Source of the DNA: a virus
IMG/VR virus record: IMGVR_UViG_3300045136_000520
Location: 1 to 45,113 of that record
Direction: 5' to 3' (one strand)
Length of the DNA stretch: 45,113 nucleotides
The notes under the pieces were generated by a model. That model saw only the letters and a list, made by a program, of their open reading frames with translations, was not told where the DNA came from and made no database searches. Of the stretch, positions 30,306 through 40,107 are shown piece after piece; position 1 is the first letter of the stretch; every line of letters starts with the position of its first letter. Made by a program: the position numbers and the translations under genes.

Positions 30306-30904
30306 CCTTTGAGGAGCTCGTAAAAAAGATTTCGGGCTTGCAGGGACGGTACGATTTCGGGGACATGCGCGGTGGTGCGCTCCCTGGTGGGCCTGGCATT
30401 GTGCCCGAGCGGGGGACCTGGGGGCAATCGAAGGCCGCGAACCCTCCTGAGTGGCTTCGTAAGCCATCAGGAGGGAGCCAAACATCTTCTGGAATCGCCG
30501 AGCTCTTTGGTTCGGGTTCCGGTGGGTATTGGGGTTCGCGCGGAACGGTTGGCCCTGCACCATATTTCGGTGGTGGGGGCTCAGCTACCGCTTCCCCAGG
30601 CATGACAGTTCCCCCTGGTCCGTCACCGTTGCCAGGCAGTCCTTTACCATCTAATGTTCAACGATACCTACCTGGAATTGGCGCGCGTAAGAGCCCGATG
30701 GAGTTGGCCCTCCAATCGCTTAAGGGAATGCCAAAGGGCCTGCTTCAGTTGCTCGCTCCGCTGGCGTTCCAAGCAGCGATGGCGGAGTGGGAAGCGTCTG
30801 ATCCTCTTACGATCCTCGAAAGAAAGATCAGGCTGCGCAACCTAGAGAAGGAGCTTTTGCGCGTAGACTCGCCCTCTGAGACTTCTAGAATAGGAGCTGC
30901 CTAG
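30302..30904 (+). CDS. Gly/Pro/Ser-rich internal virion-type protein (200 aa)
   Basis: AGGAGG lies 6 nt before ATG 30302. Residues 20-130 are low-complexity Gly/Pro/Ser, probably disordered; the end (about 130-195) is helical with a hydrophobic stretch (GLLQLLAPLAFQAAM). Such flexible linkers with an amphipathic helix are seen in ejected internal proteins. Inference only. Confidence 0.6.
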   Translation: MTFEELVKKISGLQGRYDFGDMRGGALPGGPGIVPERGTWGQSKAANPPEWLRKPSGGSQTSSGIAELFGSGSGGYWGSRGTVGPAPYFGGGGSATASPGMTVPPGPSPLPGSPLPSNVQRYLPGIGARKSPMELALQSLKGMPKGLLQLLAPLAFQAAMAEWEASDPLTILERKIRLRNLEKELLRVDSPSETSRIGAA

Positions 30905-30906
30905 CC

Positions 30907-31629
30907 ATGGCGGTCCGATTCGGGAATATGAACTTTAACAGCCCAGAGCAAGCGCTCAGTTATTACTCGAACCTTGTCCAACAGTACGCACCGAAGGTCC
31001 AAGCCCCAAAGTCTGCTGACTGGAGGACACTTGTTGAAGGCGTGAAGCCGGTGCTTCAGCAAGAAGAGCGCCGCGCACAACAGTCTGCCGCTTCCCAGTT
31101 CGCCAAGCTCGGGATGCCTGTGTCCTCTTCGTACATGGAGCGACTTGGAAGGATTGGTGGCGAAACAGCGGCGCAACTTGCCGATATCACAAACCGCTAC
31201 GCATTTCAGGCACAACAGCAGCAGGCGCAGCAAGAACTCCAAGCCGCGCTTGCCAACCAACGGGCGCAGATGGAGTTGCTCGGTCAGGGCTTTGGAGGTG
31301 TGTTATCAGCACTGTTTGTTAACCCGCTTGAGGAGCGCCGGCTTGCACTTGAGGAAGAACTTGGGCGTGGCCAGCTTGACCTTCAAAGGGCTGCGCAGGA
31401 ATTGCAGAAGCAGCTTGGTCTCGGTGGTTTGGATTTACAAAAGGAGATGCTGGGATTCCAGAAGGAGCAGTTTGGAAAGCAGTTTGGTTCCCATGAGCAA
31501 CAGCGTCATTTCCAGAACCAGATGAGCTATTGCCAGCAACTGGTCGACCTGATAGGTTTCAAACCGGGGAATCCCGAATACGACAGGGCTTTCCAAAATT
31601 GCATGTCTGGGCACATGGGGAGCTTTTAG
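30907..31629 (+). CDS. Gln-rich coiled-coil internal virion-type protein (240 aa)
   Basis: Strongly helical, with Gln/Ala/Leu repeats from about residue 45 to 190 (for example QQQQAQQELQAALANQRAQ) predicting a long coiled coil, and two Cys near the end. It precedes the 279-aa and 1963-aa genes, the same order as internal core proteins in T7-like phages. Function inferred from place and build. Confidence 0.6.
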   Translation: MAVRFGNMNFNSPEQALSYYSNLVQQYAPKVQAPKSADWRTLVEGVKPVLQQEERRAQQSAASQFAKLGMPVSSSYMERLGRIGGETAAQLADITNRYAFQAQQQQAQQELQAALANQRAQMELLGQGFGGVLSALFVNPLEERRLALEEELGRGQLDLQRAAQELQKQLGLGGLDLQKEMLGFQKEQFGKQFGSHEQQRHFQNQMSYCQQLVDLIGFKPGNPEYDRAFQNCMSGHMGSF

Positions 31630-32469
31630 ATGGCCAGAGACCCAGTCCACAACGAGGCTTTACTTGCCATACTTGAGCTTATAAGCAAGTACGGTCCGGA
31701 GAACGTACGTGTCGGGATAGGTGGATATGAAATTGGAGGGGCGGGGTGGAAGGGAATTGAGCCCAACTCTGTCCCTGATTCGTTCTACGAAGCCGTTGGA
31801 AGAATTCGTGAGCAGGCCCCGCAGGTTTTGCAAAATCTAAGAGAGCAGCAGATGCTCGATCCATACAGGCAGGCCGTCTACGGAAGTGCAGAGGCCGAGG
31901 CGGCGCGGGAGGCGCTGGTTCGAATGCTTGCCGACGAGGTACAGAGAGCTGCTCTTACCGAGGCTGTTAAGCACCCAGAGCAAGCAAGGAACCTTGCTCC
32001 CGCCGTTCAGATGGGGCAGATGGCGGAGGGGGAGCTTTTCACAGCCCCACTCATGGGAGCTGCTACACGGGAGCAAATCCTAGAAAGACTCGGCTTAACT
32101 GAGGAAAAGCCTCCCATACGCCCAGAGTCCTTTCTTGGTGCGTACCTAAATCTTATCCGCGATGAGCAACGCAGGCAGGAGGAGGCGCCGCAGAGGATTG
32201 CAGCCCTTGCTCGCGCCGCTTCCGACCTCCAGCTTTCAGGGAACGACCAGCTTGCGCAATACATTCAGATGTTGATTGAGCACGAGATGTCTCGCACAGG
32301 TCTCGCGAAGAATAAGCAAGCTGACAGTGTGGCTTCACACCAATCGCAGCAGCAATCGCCAGGAGCAAGCGAGGAAGAAACTGAGCCTACCGAAAGGGCA
32401 AATAAGTTCCTTGAGCTGCTGAAGAAGTACTTCTCGAAGAAACAACAGAGAAACCATGGCCTACGATGA
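31630..32469 (+). CDS. Helical internal virion-type protein (279 aa)
   Basis: Starts directly after the previous stop. Helical throughout, Gln/Glu/Ala-rich, with a disordered Ser/Gln/Glu segment (230-260) and a basic end. Overlaps the giant downstream gene by 14 bp. Probably part of the internal core or ejected protein set. Confidence 0.6.
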   Translation: MARDPVHNEALLAILELISKYGPENVRVGIGGYEIGGAGWKGIEPNSVPDSFYEAVGRIREQAPQVLQNLREQQMLDPYRQAVYGSAEAEAAREALVRMLADEVQRAALTEAVKHPEQARNLAPAVQMGQMAEGELFTAPLMGAATREQILERLGLTEEKPPIRPESFLGAYLNLIRDEQRRQEEAPQRIAALARAASDLQLSGNDQLAQYIQMLIEHEMSRTGLAKNKQADSVASHQSQQQSPGASEEETEPTERANKFLELLKKYFSKKQQRNHGLR

Positions 32470-35400
32470 CTACATTCAGCAGCTCATCCAGTTACTTAGG
32501 GCGTCTGGGCTCACAGACGAGCAGATAAATCAGCAGCTTGAAATTCTAGGAATCCAACAACATAAGCAACAAGGCCCGTCCGACCCGCTAGGGACAGCCG
32601 AGGCTGTCTACAAGAGTTATAAGAACCTCGGGTACCAAGAAGAGGATGCAGCGCGGCTTTCTGGACTAGATAAGTTACGAGAACAGCAGGCACAGCTTGA
32701 TGAGCAGCAAAAAATGCAGCAGGCTGCTGCACTTGATGAGCAGTTCAGACAGCTCCTTAGTTCGCAGGGCAAGAAGATTGACAAGCACGTTGCTGAAAGT
32801 AGAGCCATTGTGCAAATGCTTGGCTCGCTGGATATCCCAGATGAGCTTAAGGACGAACTTGTCGCCAGCGGTGTTGTGTCCCCGACAGAGTGGGAGGACG
32901 CTAAGCTCCTAAGGGAGCAGAGGCGCCAAAGGGAAATTTCATCGCAGCAACCAAACATTCGCGAGCTCGCTCAATTTGCCGCAAGTCTCGGTCTGAGTGG
33001 GCCGGAGGTTAGCCAGCTTCTCCAGAACCTGCAACAGCAGGAAACCGGCGCTCAATTTAGGGAGCTGGCAAAGATGTTGGGGATTGAGCAACAGGGGCTA
33101 GAAGAAGCGGGAGCTCTCAGGGCAATTGTTCAGAAAGCAAAAGAGGCTGGTGTTTCACAGGATAAACTCGCCAGCGCTGTTAGACAGCTGCAGATACTTG
33201 GAAAGGCCAAGGAACCAGGTGCTGCCGAGGCGCTTTGGACTTATCTAAAGAGCGGGGCGGAGTCTTCGGTTGCGCTCACGGAGGAGGGTCTTGCTCGCGC
33301 TATTGACACCGTTAACAGAGGCCTTGAGAAACTTGGCCTGAGTCGCGACGAAATTCGCTACCTAGCAGATTTTCTTTCTCCGTCTCTCCCAGCTGCCAAG
33401 GCGCTTAAGGCCGCCGACGCTCTCCACGAGCTTTCAGCGACGAATTTGGCAAAAATTCAGGAAATGAAAAAAGAGGTCGGACTAGAGAATGCCCCAGCAG
33501 CGGTCCAGGCTCTTGGTTCAAGCGTTGAGTTCCTTGGCCAACAAATTCCACAGCTTGTCGGATACGCGCTTGGTGGGGCGCCTGGTGTTTTGGCAGCCGG
33601 TCTTCTTGCAAACACTGGAGAGGCATCCTATACACTGCGCTCCTATGGGGTTGACGATCCGCTGCTCGCTCTCGGGGCTGGGTCTATCGTAACGGCAATT
33701 GACGCACTTTCCATGGGGAGCGGCCTCGGTAAGGCCGTTCTCGGCGAGATAAAGGGCCTAATCGCAAAAAAGGCCGCCCAGGAGGTAGTAGAGGACACAC
33801 TGGGCAAGGCTGCCCTTAAGGCAGCCTCTGAAACCTTTGCTCAATCGCTCAAGAAGTCCGTCAAGAGCGCCGGAATCGAAGGAGTCACAGAAGTCCTTCA
33901 GGACGCCGTTGAACAGAGCGCGGCAGCTTTGGCCAGTGGTGACTGGGAGAAATTCGCAAATGAGTTTTGGGACAACGCCAAGTCTACGTTCGCCGATGTA
34001 GCGCTTGGGACACTTATTGGTGCATCCCCACGTCTACTGTTCAAGGGTATTACCCAGCTCGCAATTCCAACGAAGGATGGATTAGTAACGAATCCAACAC
34101 CAAATGAAGTCCAGCAAAAGGCCGAAAGCGCGCCTGACGCAGCTTACGCTAAGGTTGAATTCGTTGACTCAGAACCCGCGAACGAGGCGCCGTCGGAACA
34201 GGCTGGAATCGGAACGCAGTCGGTTCAGCCGCAACTCTCGGAGCAAGAGCAACGCGTAGCCGAGGAAATTCAAGGAGTCGCAGAGCTCCTAGCCGAACCG
34301 TCTCCGATTTTTAAGCCTGGGATCAAAGGGCAAATACAATGGGCACCGAGTGGTGTCGCGTCAAAGGTCATGCAAGAAGCTGTCCCTCAGGAGGTACCAG
34401 AGGGGCACAAACTTGTCTATTTCAGCGGCCTCAACTCGCTTGACCTTCAGAACTTCGCGGATACCATCCAGAAGGAGTTTGCGAAGCCGGCTCCGTTGAC
34501 CAGGGCTGCGTGGATTTTTCGTGTTGGCAACCACATGCTTGCGGCCCTCCCAGAAGAGGACGCCTCTCGCATTGTTACTCTGTTTGAGGAGGCAACGCGA
34601 AAAAGAGACACGAGACTAGGACGAATACTCGGGACTGCTTATCTTGCAACTGATAACGGGGTGTACGAAGTCAAGAACCACCGCGCCGTTTCAGTCTTTC
34701 CGTCACTTAAGGACGCTGCGGAGTCACGTGTTGCCACGACTGCCACAGCGCGTAAGGTCTTCGACGTTAGCCAAATACCCGAAGATATTCTTAAGTCTGC
34801 GCAAGAGATTGGACTCTCCCCATTCCACATTAATGCCGGTGCATCCGTTATAATGCACGCCACTGAGGGGCGTTTTATCCCAGACTTCTCCGCATTGTCC
34901 AGTGGATTGGTTCCGGTCTGGAGAGACCTGGCAAAGCAGAATATAGTCTGGATTCCGTCGCGGGCTGTAGATGCTGGTGGAAAGGAGGCAATGCGCGGCG
35001 GGCTCTTGAAGGTCTTCGACCTTCGTGACTACAGCAAGAGCGGTTTTATTCTTACCGCGGGTAAGGAGTCTGATGTACTTGCCCATGAGGTGGCTCATGC
35101 TGTTCTTGGTGAGACCCCAAAGAAGTTGGTCCGTGAGTTCGCTCAAGAGGTTGAGAGGATTGCACCCGAGCTAGCGGCGCAGGTGAAGTCAAAGTACAGG
35201 GGAGATGAAAGGACTGAGGAGATTGCTGCGCATGCCCTAGGCCCAATTATCGCTGAGCTACAAGCGAAGGAGCTTGCTAAGCTCACAAAGGGAAAGCCGG
35301 ACCTCCAAAGCATCGTAAAGGCAGCCCGAAGGGGCTTCCTAGTATTAGGAGGAAAAGAAAAGGAGCTAACGACCACGCAGAAGTATGGGCCAAGTGAGGA

Positions 35401-38347
35401 TGCCAGCTCGCAGATGATAGAGAAGGTCAGGGGGATTTTTCAGTCCTCTGGATTCTCTAAGAGTTCCTACAATCCCGAGGCGGTGAGTGCGGCTATACTG
35501 CCATGGACGGAATCAGCTCCAGGCGTTGTTGGGCCAGTTCGCCTTGAGACACGCAGGGCACAAGGCTCCCAAAAGACTAAGACACAGAGCCAGACTGCAG
35601 CACAGAGCCCCTCTGCAGGAACGGCTCCACAGCCATCGCTTGAAAACACTCTGAAGCAATTTGAAGACGCGCGGATAATAGCTGAACGTGAAGTTGCCAG
35701 GGTTACAGCAACAGCAGCTCCGTTGCGCGCCGTCAATAAGCTCCTCTTGTCTCTGAGGCAAGCCTTTTCGAATAGGTTTGCTTACACTGAGGACCTGTTT
35801 TCTGGAAACAAGCCTAGTTTCTGGGAAAGGCTTAGAAACAAACAGGCCCGTGAGATGTGGCTGCAAAACAAAGACCGAGCACGATATTTCATTGACGATC
35901 ACAATTTCGCAGACGCAGTGGCCCGTTATGTCACCAGTGAGTTTGACGAGATTTACGATGATCTCCTCGACGTTTTCAGTAACTCTCCGAGGGCAAAGTC
36001 TGCAGCCAACCAGCTCAATACCAGCATTGACGACCTTATCAACACCTGGTTCTTTCTGCGTCGGCAAGCATTTGAGAAGTTCCACTGGGACGAGCAGGCA
36101 CAAGAGTGGAAGCCTGGCGCATCGCCTACGGGTACGGGGACACGTGGGGCTGCTGCGTGGATTCACTATGGGATTGACGACAAGGAAGCGTTGCGGCAGT
36201 TCGACCAGCTAAACCAGCTACTTGGCCAAGACGTTCAGAAGGCTCTTGAGTCGGCAGCGAAAAGGATAGTAGACCTCATTCAGTTTATGGCTGATAAGAT
36301 GGAACAGTCAATGGCCTTCTCCCCAAGGGTGATAGACTTCATAAGGAAGAATCCCTACTACGTCGCATTTTCCATGCCTCACGAATTCCCCAAGCACCCA
36401 GTTGAGGTAGAGGGAGTGAAGGTCTCGGGGTGGGTTGAGCGAATCGGGAGTACTGACCTTGCCACGCTCCCCCCATTCCAGATGGCTGCACAAAAGATTG
36501 CAAACATCATCATGAACGCTGCACACCTTCGCCTTGTCAATTCCACGCTCCTGGAGGCGGTGAGACAGGGCCATGCCATCGAGGGCACTGGCAAGCCCAT
36601 GTTCCGAGATTTGGCCAGGGTCCAAACCGTCATACGAGGAGAGCGTAGGAACTTCCTTGTTCCGCGCGTGCTGGCAGACCAGTTCGACCCGAAGAGCCCC
36701 GTCGGGTACATGATTCAGAGGGCTATTAACGATGTGCTGGCAATCATTCGCGGAATTTACATCGAAACCAGCGTGGTGTTCCTTGGCCACAACCCGATCC
36801 GAGATATCAAGGGCACCATCAAAAACGTGCGCGAGCTCTTCGGTCCGAAGGAAGCGGCTGCCATACTTGAGGCGTATCGGGAGTATTTCAGGAAAGCGAG
36901 AGCAAGAAAGAAGGGGGAACGCATTCGACTCGATCCATGGGAAAAAGAGGTGCTTCGGCTTGGAGCGATTCCTGGGGAGAGCTCTGGAAGTTTCGTGGAG
37001 CTTGGATTCGCTATGAATGAAACGAAGAGCGTTGTAGAGAGAGGAATAGAACGCTTGCTTTCTTCGAGCGTTGCCCCCATTAAATGGGTAGGCATGGTCC
37101 TTGACACGCTAAGGTCCGTTGCCAACGCACAGGACTACGCTATAAAACTCGCTGGGTTTAGGCCTCTTTCCATGGTTCGCGGGGAAATCCCAGGAAGCAT
37201 ATCTCAATACACCGTTGACGCGGTGCGCAATCTCATAGGCACTCCCAACTTCCGCAAGACTGGGCGGCTGACGCCGTTCCTTCAGTTTGTTTACCCGTTC
37301 ATTAATGTTCGGAAGGAGGCGTACAAAGCCGTCGCCCGCCAGCTTCAGCGAGACCCGTACCACTTCGCCTTACGCTTCACCGTGACTTCGGCTGTCCCAG
37401 CAATAGCAAAGGTGGCATTGAAGAGCGGGGTGGCACTTGCAATCTATGACCTGCTCAGAGGTGAGAAGGATAAAGACGACTGGTTTAGGAAAGTGTTGCT
37501 GCTCTATACGAAGGTCTACAGGCTTGCGACCCCAGGTGACCTAAGGAATAAGCAAATAATCCCGCTATGGGTAGATGATAAGGGCAAGGCGTGGTACATT
37601 GCCCTTCCAATGGACCATGCGGGGCAGTTTATTCACAACATCGTGTATCGAATCTTTGACGGGTTCCTCGGGGAAAAGGGAGACGGTTCGTTCTCCAGCA
37701 CAATTCACGATGTCCTTTCCTACTTGGCTGGAGAAATACCATCGCTCAATCCACTGCTCCAGTTGGCCGTTGACCTTACGATGCTTGGACTTGGATTTAA
37801 CCCACCGGACCTTTGGAGGGGCGGGTATAAGATTCGACGCAAGATCTTCGAGGCCAGGGACCCGCAAATGTGGAAGGATTTGTTCTTGAGAGACCTGCAG
37901 CAAAATCTCGGTCCGACGCTCGGGCCGCTCACGCTCGGGCTATTGGGGGATGAGGATCTTAGGCAGAAGTTCATGGCGGCTGTCCGCGGAACAATCCCAG
38001 GGGCTGCAATTCTCAGAGTTTCAGACTACGGGGTTCGGGCAGAGGTTGCGGAAAGGATGAAGAGGCGATCGCAAGAGCAAGCAAGGAAGAGCCTTGCAGC
38101 AGAGAGAATCATCCTAGACGCGATAAAAGACGGTCACGGGTGGAGCTGGGTTGTGAACCAATCTAAGGAGCAGGGACTATTCAGAGACCTTAACACAGTT
38201 GGAAAGATTAAGACACGCCTACGGGCGATGGCTAAGCTTTATCACTTCTACCAGAAAAAGGCAGAATCAGAAAAGTGGGTTCCATTCTCAAGGAAGGAAC
38301 AAGAGGAGCTTGAGAGGATTCAGAAGGAGTTTGAGGCGCTTGAGTAA
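32456..38347 (+). CDS. Giant polyvalent internal virion protein with zincin motif (1963 aa)
   Basis: Layout: Gln-rich helical N-terminus (1-300); helical region with hydrophobic segments (about 360-395 and 400-440); disordered Pro/Glu linker (540-640); a zincin-like domain with AHEVAHAVLG (HExxH at about 876-880) and a downstream ERTEEIAAHALG glutamate; a linker (1000-1060); and a helical C-terminus whose segment VFLGHNPIRDIKGT (about 1440-1455) to PFLQFVYPFINVRKEAYKA (about 1605-1625) fits the LPD38 domain of phage polyvalent proteins. Such proteins are packed in the head and injected. The peptidase may process host or envelope targets. Start behind a weak site, overlapping the previous gene. 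Confidence 0.7.
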   Translation: MAYDDYIQQLIQLLRASGLTDEQINQQLEILGIQQHKQQGPSDPLGTAEAVYKSYKNLGYQEEDAARLSGLDKLREQQAQLDEQQKMQQAAALDEQFRQLLSSQGKKIDKHVAESRAIVQMLGSLDIPDELKDELVASGVVSPTEWEDAKLLREQRRQREISSQQPNIRELAQFAASLGLSGPEVSQLLQNLQQQETGAQFRELAKMLGIEQQGLEEAGALRAIVQKAKEAGVSQDKLASAVRQLQILGKAKEPGAAEALWTYLKSGAESSVALTEEGLARAIDTVNRGLEKLGLSRDEIRYLADFLSPSLPAAKALKAADALHELSATNLAKIQEMKKEVGLENAPAAVQALGSSVEFLGQQIPQLVGYALGGAPGVLAAGLLANTGEASYTLRSYGVDDPLLALGAGSIVTAIDALSMGSGLGKAVLGEIKGLIAKKAAQEVVEDTLGKAALKAASETFAQSLKKSVKSAGIEGVTEVLQDAVEQSAAALASGDWEKFANEFWDNAKSTFADVALGTLIGASPRLLFKGITQLAIPTKDGLVTNPTPNEVQQKAESAPDAAYAKVEFVDSEPANEAPSEQAGIGTQSVQPQLSEQEQRVAEEIQGVAELLAEPSPIFKPGIKGQIQWAPSGVASKVMQEAVPQEVPEGHKLVYFSGLNSLDLQNFADTIQKEFAKPAPLTRAAWIFRVGNHMLAALPEEDASRIVTLFEEATRKRDTRLGRILGTAYLATDNGVYEVKNHRAVSVFPSLKDAAESRVATTATARKVFDVSQIPEDILKSAQEIGLSPFHINAGASVIMHATEGRFIPDFSALSSGLVPVWRDLAKQNIVWIPSRAVDAGGKEAMRGGLLKVFDLRDYSKSGFILTAGKESDVLAHEVAHAVLGETPKKLVREFAQEVERIAPELAAQVKSKYRGDERTEEIAAHALGPIIAELQAKELAKLTKGKPDLQSIVKAARRGFLVLGGKEKELTTTQKYGPSEDASSQMIEKVRGIFQSSGFSKSSYNPEAVSAAILPWTESAPGVVGPVRLETRRAQGSQKTKTQSQTAAQSPSAGTAPQPSLENTLKQFEDARIIAEREVARVTATAAPLRAVNKLLLSLRQAFSNRFAYTEDLFSGNKPSFWERLRNKQAREMWLQNKDRARYFIDDHNFADAVARYVTSEFDEIYDDLLDVFSNSPRAKSAANQLNTSIDDLINTWFFLRRQAFEKFHWDEQAQEWKPGASPTGTGTRGAAAWIHYGIDDKEALRQFDQLNQLLGQDVQKALESAAKRIVDLIQFMADKMEQSMAFSPRVIDFIRKNPYYVAFSMPHEFPKHPVEVEGVKVSGWVERIGSTDLATLPPFQMAAQKIANIIMNAAHLRLVNSTLLEAVRQGHAIEGTGKPMFRDLARVQTVIRGERRNFLVPRVLADQFDPKSPVGYMIQRAINDVLAIIRGIYIETSVVFLGHNPIRDIKGTIKNVRELFGPKEAAAILEAYREYFRKARARKKGERIRLDPWEKEVLRLGAIPGESSGSFVELGFAMNETKSVVERGIERLLSSSVAPIKWVGMVLDTLRSVANAQDYAIKLAGFRPLSMVRGEIPGSISQYTVDAVRNLIGTPNFRKTGRLTPFLQFVYPFINVRKEAYKAVARQLQRDPYHFALRFTVTSAVPAIAKVALKSGVALAIYDLLRGEKDKDDWFRKVLLLYTKVYRLATPGDLRNKQIIPLWVDDKGKAWYIALPMDHAGQFIHNIVYRIFDGFLGEKGDGSFSSTIHDVLSYLAGEIPSLNPLLQLAVDLTMLGLGFNPPDLWRGGYKIRRKIFEARDPQMWKDLFLRDLQQNLGPTLGPLTLGLLGDEDLRQKFMAAVRGTIPGAAILRVSDYGVRAEVAERMKRRSQEQARKSLAAERIILDAIKDGHGWSWVVNQSKEQGLFRDLNTVGKIKTRLRAMAKLYHFYQKKAESEKWVPFSRKEQEELERIQKEFEALE

Positions 38348-38627
38348 GTACTTCATAGCCAGGGTCCCCGAACGTGGTCTCGCGCCACCTGTAGAGGTTA
38401 AGATGGTCAACGGTGTCCCCCTGCTTTCCTGCGATGGAGTTCTTTACGTCCTTATTGGTGAAGATATTTTCCGCGTCATCGGGAGAAGAGGACACATCAC
38501 AAATCCGGATTTTGTAATCGGAGGAGAGAATGTTAACAGAACTCGAAGGAACGATTTGGGGCCTAATAGAGGACTGCACCTGTACATACTGGCGAAATAC
38601 ATCGCTCCGAGGGCAGCCGAGGGTTAA
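38340..38627 (+). CDS. Hypothetical protein with TTG start (95 aa)
   Basis: TTG at 38340, with GAGG just upstream, lies inside the end of the giant gene. The N-terminal 60 residues are beta-rich and regular. The last 30 are Arg/Asn-rich and overlap the next frame, so the real end of the conserved part may be earlier. No family known. Confidence 0.5.
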   Translation: MSKYFIARVPERGLAPPVEVKMVNGVPLLSCDGVLYVLIGEDIFRVIGRRGHITNPDFVIGGENVNRTRRNDLGPNRGLHLYILAKYIAPRAAEG

Positions 38628-38751
38628 ACTCTCGCCGTCCTGGAGTAACCTGGTCCGAGACTTCCTGGACCTTAGGGCAGAACTCCCAGGTCTTCGGCTC
38701 TCGGACCTTATACCGGAGGATGCCATTGAAAAACTCGTCTCCAAGTCCTGA
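38530..38751 (+). CDS. Hypothetical helical protein (73 aa)
   Basis: GGAGGAGAGA precedes ATG 38530, well inside the previous gene's frame. The predicted helical C-terminus (RLSDLIPEDAIEKLV) looks natural. It overlaps the genes on both sides (98 and 26 bp), so either this or a neighbour could be spurious. Confidence 0.45.
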   Translation: MLTELEGTIWGLIEDCTCTYWRNTSLRGQPRVKLSPSWSNLVRDFLDLRAELPGLRLSDLIPEDAIEKLVSKS

Positions 38752-38938
38752 GTACATAGCCGGTGTTGAATATGGGCTGAAACTTGCAATCAAACATTGC
38801 GAGGACGTAAAAGCGTTCGTTGCTTTAAAACGAATTCAAGAGTCACTCAAGCGCATCCGGCAGTGGTCGAGGGAGGCGTGCGCCCCTTCTTCTTCTCCAC
38901 CTCCCTCTGCTTCGCCTCAAGCCAGCGGTCAAGAATAG
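38726..38938 (+). CDS. Hypothetical protein (70 aa), last rightward gene
   Basis: TTG at 38726 stands 6 nt after GGAGG; ATG 38720 has no spacing from it. Residues 8-50 form an amphipathic helix series; the Ser/Pro/Ala-rich end runs antisense through the tail of the leftward Xre gene (92-bp convergent overlap). No family known. Confidence 0.45.
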   Translation: MKNSSPSPEYIAGVEYGLKLAIKHCEDVKAFVALKRIQESLKRIRQWSREACAPSSSPPPSASPQASGQE

Positions 38939-39128
38939 CCAGGTCACCAAACAGAAGAAATATACGTGAGACTAGCGGAAGGGACGGGGTGCGAACACCG
39001 CGCTCGACCCTATATAGGTGATTCGGGGTAACGCCAACGAGACCAGCGAGGGCCCCTCCGGTCATTCCGGCCCTACGTCTCGCGTTCCTTATCGCCGCAC
39101 CAAGAGCCTTTTTTCTATCTCTCTGCAT
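38847..39128 (-). CDS. Xre-type helix-turn-helix regulator (93 aa)
   Basis: Helix-turn-helix at about residues 8-45: LGAAIRNARRRAGMTGGALAGLVGV, turn, PNHLYRVERGVRTPSL, followed by a short dimerising helix and a basic Glu/Lys tail. Start placed at 39128, where the domain begins; a GGTGG lies 12 nt upstream. Last gene of the leftward operon and antisense to the last rightward gene, where it may control late or lysis-lysogeny choices. Target sites unknown. Confidence 0.8.
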   Translation of the reverse strand: MQRDRKKALGAAIRNARRRAGMTGGALAGLVGVTPNHLYRVERGVRTPSLPLVSRIFLLFGDLAILDRWLEAKQREVEKKKGRTPPSTTAGCA

Positions 39129-40029
39129 CGTTCTTAGGCCACCTTGGCCTACTAACTGCAAGAATTAGCTCTTCGATTTTCTGAGAAAGCTCAGGGTTCC
39201 GTACTGCAAGCGACACCGCTCCCTTGACAAACTTCGCTCTCGCGCGCTCTTTCATTTCCACCCCGTAGCGCGCTTTCTTGAGCGTTGTTACGCTCACTCC
39301 CAGCTCTCCGGCAAGGAATTTTAGTGTCCACCCTGTCTCTTCGATGATTCTCTCAACGGCCCATCCGACAGTACCCTTGACGGCCACCGCGTGGATGAGA
39401 CCCCGTGACGTCCTTCGTCTCTTCTCGATGGCTCGCTTGAGCTCATTCCCCTTCTCTGAAGCAGCAGGGAACGCACATGTGAACGAATCTATCGCAGAAA
39501 TAAGTCTCTTTGCCGGAATGTAGCCCATATTGCCTCTCCTTAGGTAGTCTGAGAACGTCCATCGTTCCAGACCGGTAAAGCGAAAGAATTCTCTAACCGA
39601 GACCCCTGCATCTTCACACATATTCTTAAAAAGTGTAAATTGATCATTCCGCTTTTTTAGCTTATCCCAGAGCCTTCCCAGAGTCTCTAGCCTTCGAATC
39701 TTTTTCTGCGCCACCTCTTCTAGACCCTTGAACATGGACCTGTTTACCCTGTAACCAAGCTTGTCAAGAGAGTCTATAATCCCGATGCCATCAACTGTTA
39801 GGAACCGAATCGCCGAAGCCACTGCCTCCCGAAGCTCTTTCACCGCCATTGGAGCCTTGTATTTTGGCCATTTTCCTTCAGGCCTTAACTTTCGAAGGCC
39901 TATAGGGATTGGCTCCGTGATGTCGAGCGCGGCCTGAGCTATTACAGCCAGCCAAAGCTGGCAATACGGGTCAGGCAGGCGTGGGGACAGTGGTCTGGCC
40001 TGTTTCGAAAGCAACGAAATCTCATCCAT
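39115..40029 (-). CDS. Hypothetical multi-helix protein (304 aa)
   Basis: ATG at 40029 follows GGGGGGTGAC. The protein is basic and all-helical. Two segments resemble helix-turn-helix units: near 155-190 (DAGVSVREFFRFTGLERWTF) and near 240-270 (LAGELGVSVTTLKKARYG). Two DNA-binding units in one chain suggest a DNA-organising or regulatory protein, but no family is recognised. Overlaps the Xre gene by 14 bp. Confidence 0.6.
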   Translation of the reverse strand: MDEISLLSKQARPLSPRLPDPYCQLWLAVIAQAALDITEPIPIGLRKLRPEGKWPKYKAPMAVKELREAVASAIRFLTVDGIGIIDSLDKLGYRVNRSMFKGLEEVAQKKIRRLETLGRLWDKLKKRNDQFTLFKNMCEDAGVSVREFFRFTGLERWTFSDYLRRGNMGYIPAKRLISAIDSFTCAFPAASEKGNELKRAIEKRRRTSRGLIHAVAVKGTVGWAVERIIEETGWTLKFLAGELGVSVTTLKKARYGVEMKERARAKFVKGAVSLAVRNPELSQKIEELILAVSRPRWPKNDAER

Positions 40030-40107
40030 GTCACCCCCCATGAGAGAAAGGACCAGGCGGGCGTCTCACGACGGCCACCTGGGGCTGCGAGGAGGACCAA
40101 CTCATTC

